Assembly (NCBI GenBank): GCA_964631745.1
Contig: CAZVWV010000151.1
Location: forward strand, 1-8,422
Source: CAZVWV01 sp964631745
GTDB taxonomy: Bacteria > Bdellovibrionota_C > UBA2361 > JBGSMV01
Direction of reading: 5' to 3'
Length of the DNA: 8,422 nucleotides
Part shown: positions 1 through 7,497 of the stretch, one piece after another
Numbering within the stretch: position 1 is the first letter of the stretch
Layout: the number at the start of each line of letters is the position of its first letter
Made by a program: the position numbers and the translations under genes
The notes under the pieces: model-generated
The model's database searches: none
The model's input: the letters and a program-made list of their open reading frames with translations, nothing else
Told to the model about the DNA's origin: nothing

Positions 1-106
1 CGCCTGCCGGTGCCTAGAACTTGCACTAAATCTTAGGCCGATAGGCAGCACTAGGTGCGAACAGGTGGTGGCTTCGCCCTCAACTGTACTGCCACTATAA
101 CCATCG

Positions 107-123
107 GCGGACGAGTCGTCCGC
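107..123. repeat. 17-base near-perfect palindrome
   Basis: The sequence GCGGACGAGTCGTCCGC is symmetric around a single central base, with arms of 8 bases. It lies downstream of the cheV stop codon (cheV is read on the minus strand). With a one-base centre it is a poor RNA hairpin unless some central pairs open, and neither strand has a T-tract after it, so it is not a standard rho-independent terminator. It could be a protein-binding site or a chance dyad. No gene or RNA family was recognised in positions 1-184. Confidence 0.4.
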
Positions 124-184
124 GCTTACGTAACATCTCGTGCTTTACCCGGGGTTTTTGAGCAATTACGTTTCAGCCGGATAA

Positions 185-1111
185 CTACTCGTTCTTTAGG
201 GTGCAGATCGACTCAATGCCGTCGACTAGGTGATGTATCTCAGGCTTAGAATATGCGTGGGCTCCACCGACTGAGCGACATTTCTCAAGCATCTGGTCGT
301 TAATCATGGACGAGAAAAATAGCACCGGCACTTTCGATAGATTGCGATCTTCCTTTAACTTCCGGCAAAGCGTTAATCCATCCATCTTGGGCATCTCAAT
401 ATCGCTTAAGACTACATCAACCTGTCCTGCGCCTTCGCTTTGCAAGTATGCCAGAGTTTCTTCGCCGTTGTTAAACTGTTTCAAATGCTTAAAGCCAGCT
501 TGCGTAAGAACTTTACCCACTAATTTTTGGATAATGCCGGAATCGTCGCAGTGCACTACCTTGAGAGTCTCTCTATGAGCAGAAACCGTGGGTTCGATCT
601 CGTTTGCGAAATGCTCGACGCTCATGGTGGGATCAAGTTTTGCGATGATACTTTCCAAATCAAGAATGATCACTAAGACGTTGTTGCGACGCACCGTGCC
701 GATGACGCCACCGTCGACGCTGTTACAGCTGGCGTCAGTGATCGGTTCAAACTGCGCCCAGCTACAGCGGTGAATGCCTTCTACCGCGTCTACCACAAAT
801 CCCGTGAGTCGCGTGTTAAATTCGGCGACAATCAGAAGTCGCTTGGCCCCTTCGGCAGTTGCGCTGGGGACATTTAAGTTAATGGCCAAGTCCAAAACCG
901 AGATCGTCTTCTCACGAAACGGCATCACCCCCAGAACTTCCGCATGTTGATTTGGAAGCAAGGCGAGTTGCGCCGGATCAAAGACCTGAATCGTGCGCAC
1001 TTTAGCCACGTTGACTCCATATGCCTGTGGACCAACGTTAATGATTAGAAATTCAACTTCGTTGGTGCCGGATTCAAGGAGAATGCGTTGTTTATTATCG
1101 GTTTGTGCCAT
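185..1111 (-). CDS. cheV: CheV-type chemotaxis coupling protein (CheW domain plus response-regulator receiver)
   Basis: This 308-residue protein couples chemoreceptors to the CheA kinase in the cytoplasm and carries its own phosphorylatable receiver for adaptation. The N-terminus (ILLESGTNE near residues 10-18, then YGVNVAKVR at 31-39) is characteristic of the CheW domain of CheV, which spans about 15-160. The receiver domain spans about 184-305. Its acidic pair is D189/D190, the phospho-acceptor aspartate is D237 in SDIEMPKMDG, the serine/threonine position is S267 in FFSSMI, and the conserved lysine is K289 in YSKPE. All catalytic positions are present and the length is typical of CheV. The ATG at 1111 is preceded by GGAG at a 5-base spacing, which supports this start. 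No other chemotaxis gene is in the window. It is transcribed divergently from the flagellin-like gene. Confidence 0.93.
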   Translation of the reverse strand: MAQTDNKQRILLESGTNEVEFLIINVGPQAYGVNVAKVRTIQVFDPAQLALLPNQHAEVLGVMPFREKTISVLDLAINLNVPSATAEGAKRLLIVAEFNTRLTGFVVDAVEGIHRCSWAQFEPITDASCNSVDGGVIGTVRRNNVLVIILDLESIIAKLDPTMSVEHFANEIEPTVSAHRETLKVVHCDDSGIIQKLVGKVLTQAGFKHLKQFNNGEETLAYLQSEGAGQVDVVLSDIEMPKMDGLTLCRKLKEDRNLSKVPVLFFSSMINDQMLEKCRSVGGAHAYSKPEIHHLVDGIESICTLKNE

Positions 1112-1187
1112 GTAAACTCCATCGGCATATACGAGAATTTCCTAGAGGGAATTATTTATAGGCCCGTCTAATTTCGGCGCACGAATG

Positions 1188-1215
1188 TAAAGCTCGTTCA
1201 AATCGCTACCGACTA
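1188..1215 (+). promoter_or_regulatory. possible sigma-28 (FliA)-like promoter
   Basis: TAAAGCTC (1188-1195) and ACCGACTA (1208-1215) match 6 of 8 and 5 of 8 positions of the enterobacterial flagellar sigma consensus TAAAGTTT / GCCGATAA. The spacer is 12 bases instead of 11. It lies about 100 bases upstream of a gene whose product resembles flagellin, a class often under FliA control. The match is imperfect and was judged by eye, so it is only a candidate. Confidence 0.22.
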
Positions 1216-1247
1216 TATCTTTGTGTGTAAAGATAAAAACAGGAGGG
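1216..1247 (+). other. small AT-rich hairpin followed by an orphan Shine-Dalgarno-like sequence
   Basis: TATCTTT (1216-1222) and AAAGATA (1229-1235) are perfect complements around a 6-base GTGTGT loop. AGGAGGG (1241-1247), a strong Shine-Dalgarno-like sequence, follows 5 bases later. No ATG, GTG or TTG stands at a usable distance behind it: a CTG at 1253 runs straight into TAG, and the next ATG is the gene start at 1312. It may be a ribosome stand-by or regulatory element of the downstream leader, or chance. Confidence 0.3.
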
Positions 1248-1311
1248 CGACTCTGTAGCTTAAGTACCTTATTCGATAAAAGAAATTGCTGCAGGGACGC
1301 AACCAAGGATC

Positions 1312-2115
1312 ATGGAAGTAAAAGATCTAAAACAACCGACCAATCTTGAATCAGGCTCAAAACCCGGGCCCAAGAGCTCATCTACCCTAATTGAAGTACT
1401 GTTTGGAGGCAAAGTCAGGCCGCCGACAGACGCTGTAAAGCTTCGCCTGACGGCCATACCCACCGCCAACAAGGTCGAAGTAAGCCAAGTTCGTAACGGA
1501 TCAAATCAGATCCTTTCCGCCGTCAATACCACCTCGGAGACCACCAGCGATTTGGATAGATTGGTAAAGAGCCTGGGTGGAATTCTAAAGCAGGCTTCGG
1601 AGACCGAGCTATCTAACAATCGTGTTCAAGCTTTGCAAAATGAAGCCAACCAATTAGTGGATAAAATCAGCGAGATCACGAGCGCCAGCTCCTTGAGCCT
1701 GCCGCTTTCAAGTCCCCCTGGGACTGATGAAGTCCGAAAAGAAGTTGAGAAGCGCATTGGCCGAACTCTGGATGCAATCTTTGGTGACGAGGCTAAGAAG
1801 AATCTAAATATTGGCCATATCTCGCTTTCGAAGAGGGAACAGATTATAGAGTCTGTTGCTAAACTGGAAGAGGCCAAACGCAGCGTTGAGAAGATCAAAT
1901 CCGATATTAACGATACACGTCATGCCATCTCAAATATTCTAAACAACTTTGAGGTGGCGCATGAAAATTCAGAGGCGGCCGGAGCCACGGTTAGAGACCT
2001 TGATCGCGCAGTCGATTTAGCTTCACAGGCGAAACTCAATATTGCCAAAAACCCGGAGGAAGCCTTGGGCTCGGCTTCAAAACTGGATAGCTCGTCGCTA
2101 GGTCTATTAGAATAA
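1312..2115 (+). CDS. divergent flagellin-like coiled-coil protein
   Basis: The function of this 267-residue protein is not established. It has no signal peptide or membrane segment. Residues 1-45 are Pro/Ser/Lys-rich and probably disordered, and most of the rest is predicted helical. Two stretches resemble the conserved ends of flagellin. Residues about 81-125 (LVKSLGGILKQAS, then RVQALQNEANQLVDKISEI) follow the D1 pattern L..LL.RM.ELA.QA...D...LQ.E.NQL..EI..I. Residues about 194-267 (DTRHAISNILNNFE, SEAAGATVRDLDRAVDLASQ, ending SLGLLE) follow the flagellin C-terminal pattern that ends in LSLL. The middle (about 126-175) is short, so a large variable domain is absent. The usual N-terminal D0 segment is not visible, and the reading frame opens only 48 bases upstream without encoding one. 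The start has AAGGA only 2 bases away, which is unusually tight. The relation was judged by eye; a generic coiled-coil protein is the alternative. Confidence 0.55.
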   Translation: MEVKDLKQPTNLESGSKPGPKSSSTLIEVLFGGKVRPPTDAVKLRLTAIPTANKVEVSQVRNGSNQILSAVNTTSETTSDLDRLVKSLGGILKQASETELSNNRVQALQNEANQLVDKISEITSASSLSLPLSSPPGTDEVRKEVEKRIGRTLDAIFGDEAKKNLNIGHISLSKREQIIESVAKLEEAKRSVEKIKSDINDTRHAISNILNNFEVAHENSEAAGATVRDLDRAVDLASQAKLNIAKNPEEALGSASKLDSSSLGLLE

Positions 2116-2139
2116 TTATAGCAAGCTATCGCAACTTGT

Positions 2140-2168
2140 TTGCCACACATAGTGCTGCATGTTAGCAT
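2140..2168 (+). promoter_or_regulatory. possible sigma-70-type promoter before ffh
   Basis: TTGCCA (2140-2145) and TAGCAT (2163-2168) are 17 bases apart and match 5 of 6 and 4 of 6 positions of the TTGACA / TATAAT consensus. Transcription would begin a few bases before the ffh ATG, giving an almost leaderless message. That would fit the lack of a ribosome-binding site there. The -10 match is poor, and read-through from the upstream gene is equally possible. Confidence 0.2.
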
Positions 2169-2177
2169 CATGCCGCA
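2153..2177 (+). promoter_or_regulatory. imperfect hairpin immediately upstream of the ffh start
   Basis: TGC (2153-2155) and GCATG (2157-2161) pair with CATGC (2169-2173) and GCA (2175-2177). This gives eight base pairs with one internal T/C mismatch and a 7-base loop. The structure ends 3 bases before the ATG at 2181, exactly where a Shine-Dalgarno sequence would be expected and none is seen. It could tune translation of ffh, or be a dyad bound by a protein. It overlaps the candidate promoter above, so at most one of the two readings may be right. Confidence 0.3.
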
Positions 2178-2180
2178 GAT

Positions 2181-3536
2181 ATGTTTAACTCCTTACAAGA
2201 CACTTTAAGCAACGCACTCAAGCGTTTACGTGGTCGCTCCATTATCAATGCGAGCGAAATTGAAGCCGCCATGAAAGACGTGCGCATGGCTTTACTGCAA
2301 GCCGACGTTAATTACAAAGTCGTTAAGGATTTTTGTAGCGCTGTCTCCGAAAAATCTTTGGGGCAAGATGTTCTAAAGAGCCTCACGCCTGATAAGCAGA
2401 TCATTAAAATTGTGCACGAAGAGCTGGCGCGCACTATGGGAAGCGAAGCCACGGCGCTCGAATTGAATGTCGAACCGCCTGCCATCATAATGCTGGTGGG
2501 ATTGCAGGGTTCGGGAAAAACCACCACTTCCGGCAAACTTGCTCGGTTGTTGAAAAAAGATCAAAAACGAAACCCGCTTTTGGTTTCGGTGGACGTGTAT
2601 CGGCCGGCTGCGATTGAGCAGCTTAGAATACTGGCGCAACAACTGGAACTTGATTTTTTTGAGGCGCCTTCCGGTTCAAAACCCGAGGAGATAGCTCGCT
2701 TGGCGTTGGAATGGGCCAAGGGCCATGGGCATGACGTTATTATTTTGGATACCGCCGGACGCTTACAGATCGATACCGACCTAATGAGCGAGCTTAGAGC
2801 TCTAAGCGCATTGCTATCTCCGCAGGAGACCTTGCTGGTTGCAGACTCCATGACCGGACAAGAGGCGGTCAACGTGGCTCAGGGATTCGATACCGCCCTC
2901 AGTCTTACTGGGTTAATTCTCACCAAGCTGGACGGCGACGCACGCGGCGGCGCGGCTTTGTCGATGCGCGCTGTCACAGGCAAGCCTATTAAATTCATCG
3001 GTGTGGGCGAAAAACTTGACGCGCTTGAGGTGTTTCACCCAACTCGTATGGCATCAAGGATCTTGGGCATGGGTGACATGCTTAGCTTTATTGAGAAGGC
3101 GGTACAAGAGGTCGACCTTGAGGAGACTATCAAGCTCCAAAAGCGCATGAAGAAGAACGAGTTTAGTTTCGATGACTTCTTGGGGCAACTGCGCATGATT
3201 AAACGTATGGGGAGTATCGGTGGTCTGGCCTCCATGATTCCAGGAATGGGCAAGATGCTGGAAAAAGTTGATACCAACCAGGCTGAGGCAGAGGTCAAGC
3301 GCATAGAGGCTATTATCTTGTCGATGACTGCGCGTGAACGGAACGACAGCGGCATAATAAACGGCAGTCGCCGCCGCCGAATCGCGCAAGGCTCTGGCAC
3401 GACCGTTGAAGAGGTCAATCGGCTTCTTAAGCAGTTCGTGGAGATGAAAAAGATGATGAAGTCTTTTACCAAGGGCGGCATGAGTGGTTTAATGAATATG
3501 TTTGGGAAGGGGTTCCCGGGAATGGGGCGGCCCTAA
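2181..3536 (+). CDS. ffh: signal recognition particle GTPase Ffh
   Basis: Ffh binds the 4.5S/SRP RNA and hydrophobic signal sequences on ribosomes, and delivers nascent inner-membrane proteins to FtsY. The 451 residues match the usual length. The N domain is about 1-95 and contains ALLQADVN. The G domain follows, with GLQGSGKTT (107-115), DVYRPAA (138-144), DTAGR (190-194), TKLDGDARGG (248-257) and GVGEK (274-278). The methionine-rich M domain is about 320-451, with the SRP-RNA-binding segment INGSRRRRIAQGSG (393-406) and a Gly/Met-rich tail. The start MFNSLQDTLSNAL is the family's normal N-terminus. No clear Shine-Dalgarno sequence precedes it. metG follows after 23 bases, whereas ffh is often followed by rpsP/rimM/trmD in other bacteria. 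Confidence 0.98.
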   Translation: MFNSLQDTLSNALKRLRGRSIINASEIEAAMKDVRMALLQADVNYKVVKDFCSAVSEKSLGQDVLKSLTPDKQIIKIVHEELARTMGSEATALELNVEPPAIIMLVGLQGSGKTTTSGKLARLLKKDQKRNPLLVSVDVYRPAAIEQLRILAQQLELDFFEAPSGSKPEEIARLALEWAKGHGHDVIILDTAGRLQIDTDLMSELRALSALLSPQETLLVADSMTGQEAVNVAQGFDTALSLTGLILTKLDGDARGGAALSMRAVTGKPIKFIGVGEKLDALEVFHPTRMASRILGMGDMLSFIEKAVQEVDLEETIKLQKRMKKNEFSFDDFLGQLRMIKRMGSIGGLASMIPGMGKMLEKVDTNQAEAEVKRIEAIILSMTARERNDSGIINGSRRRRIAQGSGTTVEEVNRLLKQFVEMKKMMKSFTKGGMSGLMNMFGKGFPGMGRP

Positions 3537-3559
3537 AGGTCCTCGCGTAAGATTTGTGT

Positions 3560-5254
3560 ATGGGGAAGAAAGAGAAGTTCATCGTTTGTTGCGCTCTGCC
3601 GTATGCCAATGGGCCTCTGCATATTGGGCACCTAGCCGGATGTTATGTCCCGGGCGATATATATGTGCGCTTCAAAAGACTTCAAGGGCACGATGTGCAT
3701 TTTCTCTGTGGCACGGATGAACACGGCGCTGCCATCACTATCCTGGCCCAAAAACAGAAAATCTCGCCCCAAGAGGTAGTAGACAAATATCACCAAATAC
3801 TTAAAGCCGACATGCTTGCGGCGGGTATTCAGTTTGACGTCTTCTCACGTACAACCAAACCGTTTCACTACAAACGTTCGCAGGAGTTTTTCTTAAATTG
3901 TTTGAAGAACGGATACATCGAGAAGAAAAATGAGCAGCGTTTACATTGCAGTAATTGCAAACAGTTCCTGCCCGATAGGTATGTTGTGGGTGAATGCCCA
4001 GTTTGTCATGCGCCGGGGGCACGTGGCGACCAGTGTGAAAAATGCGGCGCTTGGTTTGAACCGGAGGAGCTAATAAATCCTATCTGCCAGATCTGTGGCG
4101 TCACTCATGCCGGATTACAACCCACTACGCATTGGTATCTTTTGTTGGACAAACTTGGCCCAAAGCTTAAAGAATATCTAGATTCAAAGAGCTATTGGCG
4201 CAAGAACGTCTTGGGATATGCCTATCAGCCGCTTAAGGCCGAACTACAGCCCCGCTCTATTACTAGGGATCTAAATTGGGGGATCGAGGTTCCCTTGGAG
4301 GAGGCTAAGGGCAAAGTGCTTTACGTTTGGTTCGATGCACCCATCGGCTACATCTCTGCCAGCGAGGATTGGGGGATACAGTTAGGAGAGCCGGAGAAGT
4401 GGCGCAGCTATTGGGAAGATCCAGAGGCAAAGCTCGTGCATTTTATCGGTAAAGACAACATAATTTTTCACACGGTGGTGTGGCCTGCGGTGCTTATGGG
4501 AGATGGGCGCTATCCCCTGCCCTATCTTGTGGCGGGAAATGAGTTTCTAAATCTAGAGGGGCAAAAGATCTCGACTAGCAGAAATTTTGCGATTTGGGCT
4601 AGCGAGGCTACGGCGCTGGTCGGTTCCGATGCTTTAAGATTTTATCTTACCAGAATTAGCCCGGAAACCAGCGATAGTAATTTTTTATGGAACGACTTTC
4701 AGTTAAAGGTTAATGGCGAATTGGCGGATGTGATCGGTAACTTGGTTAATCGTTCGCTTTCTTTTCTGCTAAAGGAATTCGAGGGCAAGATCGCTGCGGG
4801 CGAGTATCCGGGGCTTGCCGTAATACGCGCGAAACTCGAGGCGGCCTTTAAAAATTATTCTGAGGCCTTGGAAGGTGGCTTTACAAAGATTGCTTCGGAT
4901 CATCTGGTGGACTTTGCTAGATCGTTGAACGTCTTCTTTCAAGAGCAGGCTCCATGGAAGCAGAAAAAGAGCGATCCGGCATTGGCACATCAAACCCTTT
5001 CGGCCACCGTCTTTGGTGTCAAGGCTTTAGCTCTGATGCTCTTTCCGATCTGTCCGGGTATAGCGGATAAGATCTGGTTACAATTGGGGATGCCCAACGG
5101 CGTAGCTAGCTATTCATTCGAGCATATCTCGACCCAACTCCCGGCGGGGCACACGGTATCACCCGCGATCGGGCCTGTGGTCACAAAGGTGGAGGACAGC
5201 TTAATAGCTCAAGAGCGTGAGAAATTAAATCAGGTCATCTCCTCCATCAAGTAA
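3560..5254 (+). CDS. metG: methionyl-tRNA synthetase
   Basis: MetG charges tRNA-Met with methionine in the cytoplasm and is a class I synthetase. The ATG at 3560 gives 564 residues beginning MGKKEKFIVCCALPYANGP, the normal family start. An in-frame TTG at 3554 would add only two residues and has no better ribosome site. The HIGH motif is at 21-24. The zinc region has four CxxC pairs at about C130/C133, C146/C149, C159/C162 and C176/C179, enough for two zinc sites. The KMSKS loop is KISTS at 336-340, within NLEGQKISTSRN, a variant I know from Bacteroidetes-type and related MetG proteins. The helical anticodon-binding domain follows, ending near residue 515. The C-terminal tRNA-binding (dimerisation) domain of the longer E. 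coli-type enzymes is absent. It sits 23 bases after ffh and 6 bases before the adaptor gene. Confidence 0.97.
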   Translation: MGKKEKFIVCCALPYANGPLHIGHLAGCYVPGDIYVRFKRLQGHDVHFLCGTDEHGAAITILAQKQKISPQEVVDKYHQILKADMLAAGIQFDVFSRTTKPFHYKRSQEFFLNCLKNGYIEKKNEQRLHCSNCKQFLPDRYVVGECPVCHAPGARGDQCEKCGAWFEPEELINPICQICGVTHAGLQPTTHWYLLLDKLGPKLKEYLDSKSYWRKNVLGYAYQPLKAELQPRSITRDLNWGIEVPLEEAKGKVLYVWFDAPIGYISASEDWGIQLGEPEKWRSYWEDPEAKLVHFIGKDNIIFHTVVWPAVLMGDGRYPLPYLVAGNEFLNLEGQKISTSRNFAIWASEATALVGSDALRFYLTRISPETSDSNFLWNDFQLKVNGELADVIGNLVNRSLSFLLKEFEGKIAAGEYPGLAVIRAKLEAAFKNYSEALEGGFTKIASDHLVDFARSLNVFFQEQAPWKQKKSDPALAHQTLSATVFGVKALALMLFPICPGIADKIWLQLGMPNGVASYSFEHISTQLPAGHTVSPAIGPVVTKVEDSLIAQEREKLNQVISSIK

Positions 5255-5260
5255 AGTGCT

Positions 5261-6253
5261 ATGACTAACTTTTTCCGCACAAGATTGAAATGGCTCCTGC
5301 CGGCACTATTAGTTCTTGCGCTTTATGTAATTTTTCGGCCGGTGTCGGTTGGGGGTAGCAAGCCGCAGCGAGGTTTAGCCGTGCAGGCAGTTTACGCGAC
5401 GGGCGAGGTTGAACCGGAGTATTGGTCCAAAGTCTCGGCTTCCGTTGATGGCACCATCGCAGAAATTTTGGTTAAAGAGGGTGATCACGTTACAGCCGGA
5501 CAAAAGCTCGCACATCTTAAAGACACCGAGAAACAGGCCCAAATTGATAGCCTTGAAGCTACTCTGACACTTCGCAAAGAGGAGTTTGAGCGCAACCGTG
5601 CCTTGCACAAGAATCGAGTGGTTAGTCAACAAGAGCTTGACCGTTCACGCCAGGCGTTTGACGAGGCCACCTCGCAGTTGGATGCAGCTAAAGCTAAACA
5701 AGATGATATGGTGCTGCGCGCCCCCATGGATGGAACAGTTTTACGAAAGGAAGGAGAACTTGGAGAGTTTGCCAAGAACGGGCAGATTCTTTTTTGGGTT
5801 GGCAAGGAGCGGCCACTTTGGATTACGGCGGATGTGGATGAAGAAAACGCACCACTGCTGGCAGTAGGCCAACGAGCATTAATCAAGTGCGATGCTTATC
5901 CGGATAAGGCTCTTGAAGGCAAGATAACTCAGATTACTCCTCAAGGGGACCCTGTCCTAAAGATCTTTAGAGCCAGAGTTGGGCTTCCTGATGATACTCC
6001 CCTCATGATCGGCATGACTACCGAGGTCAATATCATTGTAGCTGAGAAGCAAGATGCCTTGTTGGTACCACTCGAAGCCCTGCAAGATAATTCTGTCTTG
6101 CTGGCGAGCACCGGCAGACTTCGTAAGGTCGCAGTGACCCCAGGCATCCGCTCCGGAAATTTCGTAGAGGTGCTTTCTGGGGTTTCAGATAGCGATATTA
6201 TCGTGACCGATGCGCGTGGTGCAAAGCCAGGTGATAGAGTTACCTTGCGATGA
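5261..6253 (+). CDS. periplasmic adaptor (membrane fusion) protein of an ABC exporter, HlyD/MacA/DevB-like
   Basis: This 330-residue protein should be anchored in the inner membrane and link the permease to an outer-membrane channel. It has one N-terminal membrane segment (about 9-25) and no lipobox. A split barrel-sandwich (lipoyl-like) domain is at about 57-88 (SVDGTIAEILVKEGDHVTAG) and 149-172 (VLRAPMDGTVLRKEGELGEF). Between the halves is a short alpha-helical hairpin (89-147). A beta-barrel domain is about 183-260, followed by a membrane-proximal domain. The hairpin tip carries R111-x3-L115-x6-S122, the RLS motif associated with TolC docking. No TolC homologue is in the window. The start lies 6 bases after the metG stop with no clear Shine-Dalgarno sequence, which suggests translational coupling. 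It overlaps the permease gene by four bases (ATGA). The substrate is unknown. Confidence 0.9.
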   Translation: MTNFFRTRLKWLLPALLVLALYVIFRPVSVGGSKPQRGLAVQAVYATGEVEPEYWSKVSASVDGTIAEILVKEGDHVTAGQKLAHLKDTEKQAQIDSLEATLTLRKEEFERNRALHKNRVVSQQELDRSRQAFDEATSQLDAAKAKQDDMVLRAPMDGTVLRKEGELGEFAKNGQILFWVGKERPLWITADVDEENAPLLAVGQRALIKCDAYPDKALEGKITQITPQGDPVLKIFRARVGLPDDTPLMIGMTTEVNIIVAEKQDALLVPLEALQDNSVLLASTGRLRKVAVTPGIRSGNFVEVLSGVSDSDIIVTDARGAKPGDRVTLR

Positions 6254-7497
6254 ATCTGATCGTAGAAATCGCTTTTAAGTATCTAATCAATAGACGGCGC
6301 GCATCGCTTGTAACAATTAGCGGTGTGGCCTTGGGCGTATCGCTGTTTGTGGCTATGAGCGCGTTAATGCTTGGTTTCGAGCATTATTTTGTTAGTAAAG
6401 TGATAGACGTCTCACCTCATATTGTTATCAAGGATGAATTTCGGGGTATTCCCCGGCAACCGGCCCAAATCGCATATGGCCAGACCGGCACGGTATTGAT
6501 TGCAAGCCTTAAACCCAGAGACGAGATTCGGGGAATTAAACGTGGCATGCAGATCGTACATGACTTAGAAGAAGACTCAAACCTTAAAGTTGCGCCCACT
6601 TTGATGGGACAGGTTTTTTTGCGCTACGGAACGAAGACGGTCAACGCTACTTTATACGGGATCCACCCGGTGCGCGAAAAACGCGTCACAAATATCGAAC
6701 ACGATCTAATTAAAGGCAGCCTTAAGGCGCTCAGTACTACCGCTAACGGAGTGATTTTGGGTGCGGGCATGGCGGCGAAAGTCGGGGTGGACCTGGGCGA
6801 CAACTTAAGCGCTATCTCGCCGGCCGGGCTAATCATGCGTATGAAGGTGGTCGGAATTTTTCGATCGGGAATAACCAGCATCGATAACGGCGACGCCTTT
6901 ACGCTCTTAAAGAAGTCTCAGATCTTACAAGACCGCGCGAATGTTATTAATCAGATACGTATACGAGTTAAAAATCCTTCCAGTGCCTCTAACTACGCCG
7001 CCACAATCGAAAGACGCTACAAATACCGCACCGAGGCTTGGGAAGAGAGCAATAAAAACATTCTGAGCATTTTTATTATTCAACAGTCAATCACCTTCTC
7101 CTCTGTCGGCGCTTTATTATTGGTAGCGGCCTTTGGAATTTACAACATCACTTCAACCATAATTCATGAGAAGGTAAGAGATATCGCCATTATGAAATCT
7201 ATAGGATTTAGGGAGAGGGATTTGCGCTTAGCCTTTGTTATTCAAGGTGCTATCATCGGCATCGTGGGTACGCTGATGGGTTGGCTTCTTGGATACATCC
7301 TGGTTTTAATTTTAGGAAGCATCAGGTTTCATCTTGAAGGCTTTATAACCTCCGAAGGTTTTGTCCTTTATCGTTCGTTTTCTCTCTATTTAATAGGCGG
7401 AGCTTTTGCGATCTTATCCACCACCCTGGCCTCGTATCTCCCCTCCTTAAAAGCTTCCAAGCTTAATCCGGTCGATATCATTCGGAGCGCCACATGA
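6250..7497 (+). CDS. ABC exporter permease, FtsX/LolC-LolE/MacB-type
   Basis: This 415-residue inner-membrane protein forms the membrane part of the exporter, probably as a homodimer because only one permease gene is present. It has the MacB/FtsX/LolC-E topology. TM1 is about 19-43. A large periplasmic domain covers about 44-280. Three C-terminal membrane segments follow at about 282-306, 328-355 and 379-396. The cytoplasmic stretch HEKVRDIAIMKSIGFRERDL (306-325) is the conserved coupling region that contacts the ATPase. The C-terminus SLKASKLNPVDIIRS is also typical. The TM2-TM3 region reads more like LolC/E than MacB, and no ATPase domain is fused to it. The start has only a weak ribosome site and relies on the ATGA overlap with the adaptor gene. 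Cargo could be lipid, lipoprotein, peptide or small molecule; the sequence does not say. Confidence 0.9.
   Translation: MNLIVEIAFKYLINRRRASLVTISGVALGVSLFVAMSALMLGFEHYFVSKVIDVSPHIVIKDEFRGIPRQPAQIAYGQTGTVLIASLKPRDEIRGIKRGMQIVHDLEEDSNLKVAPTLMGQVFLRYGTKTVNATLYGIHPVREKRVTNIEHDLIKGSLKALSTTANGVILGAGMAAKVGVDLGDNLSAISPAGLIMRMKVVGIFRSGITSIDNGDAFTLLKKSQILQDRANVINQIRIRVKNPSSASNYAATIERRYKYRTEAWEESNKNILSIFIIQQSITFSSVGALLLVAAFGIYNITSTIIHEKVRDIAIMKSIGFRERDLRLAFVIQGAIIGIVGTLMGWLLGYILVLILGSIRFHLEGFITSEGFVLYRSFSLYLIGGAFAILSTTLASYLPSLKASKLNPVDIIRSAT

Noticed and set aside
55..249. Open frame of 64 codons on the plus strand starting with GTG
   Set aside because: It begins directly after a stop codon, has no ribosome-binding site, resembles no known protein and runs into the cheV gene on the opposite strand.
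1171..1197. Possible sigma-28 promoter for cheV on the minus strand
   Set aside because: The -10-like half GCCGAAAT matches 6 of 8 positions, but the -35-like half at the right distance matches only 4 of 8 and lacks TAAA.
3035..3481. 148-codon open frame on the minus strand
   Set aside because: It lies wholly antisense to the conserved M domain of ffh and is low-complexity Ser/Ile/Arg/Pro sequence. It is a shadow of ffh.
3554..3559. TTG at 3554 as the metG start
   Set aside because: It adds only two residues, has no better ribosome-binding site, and the ATG at 3560 gives the usual family N-terminus.
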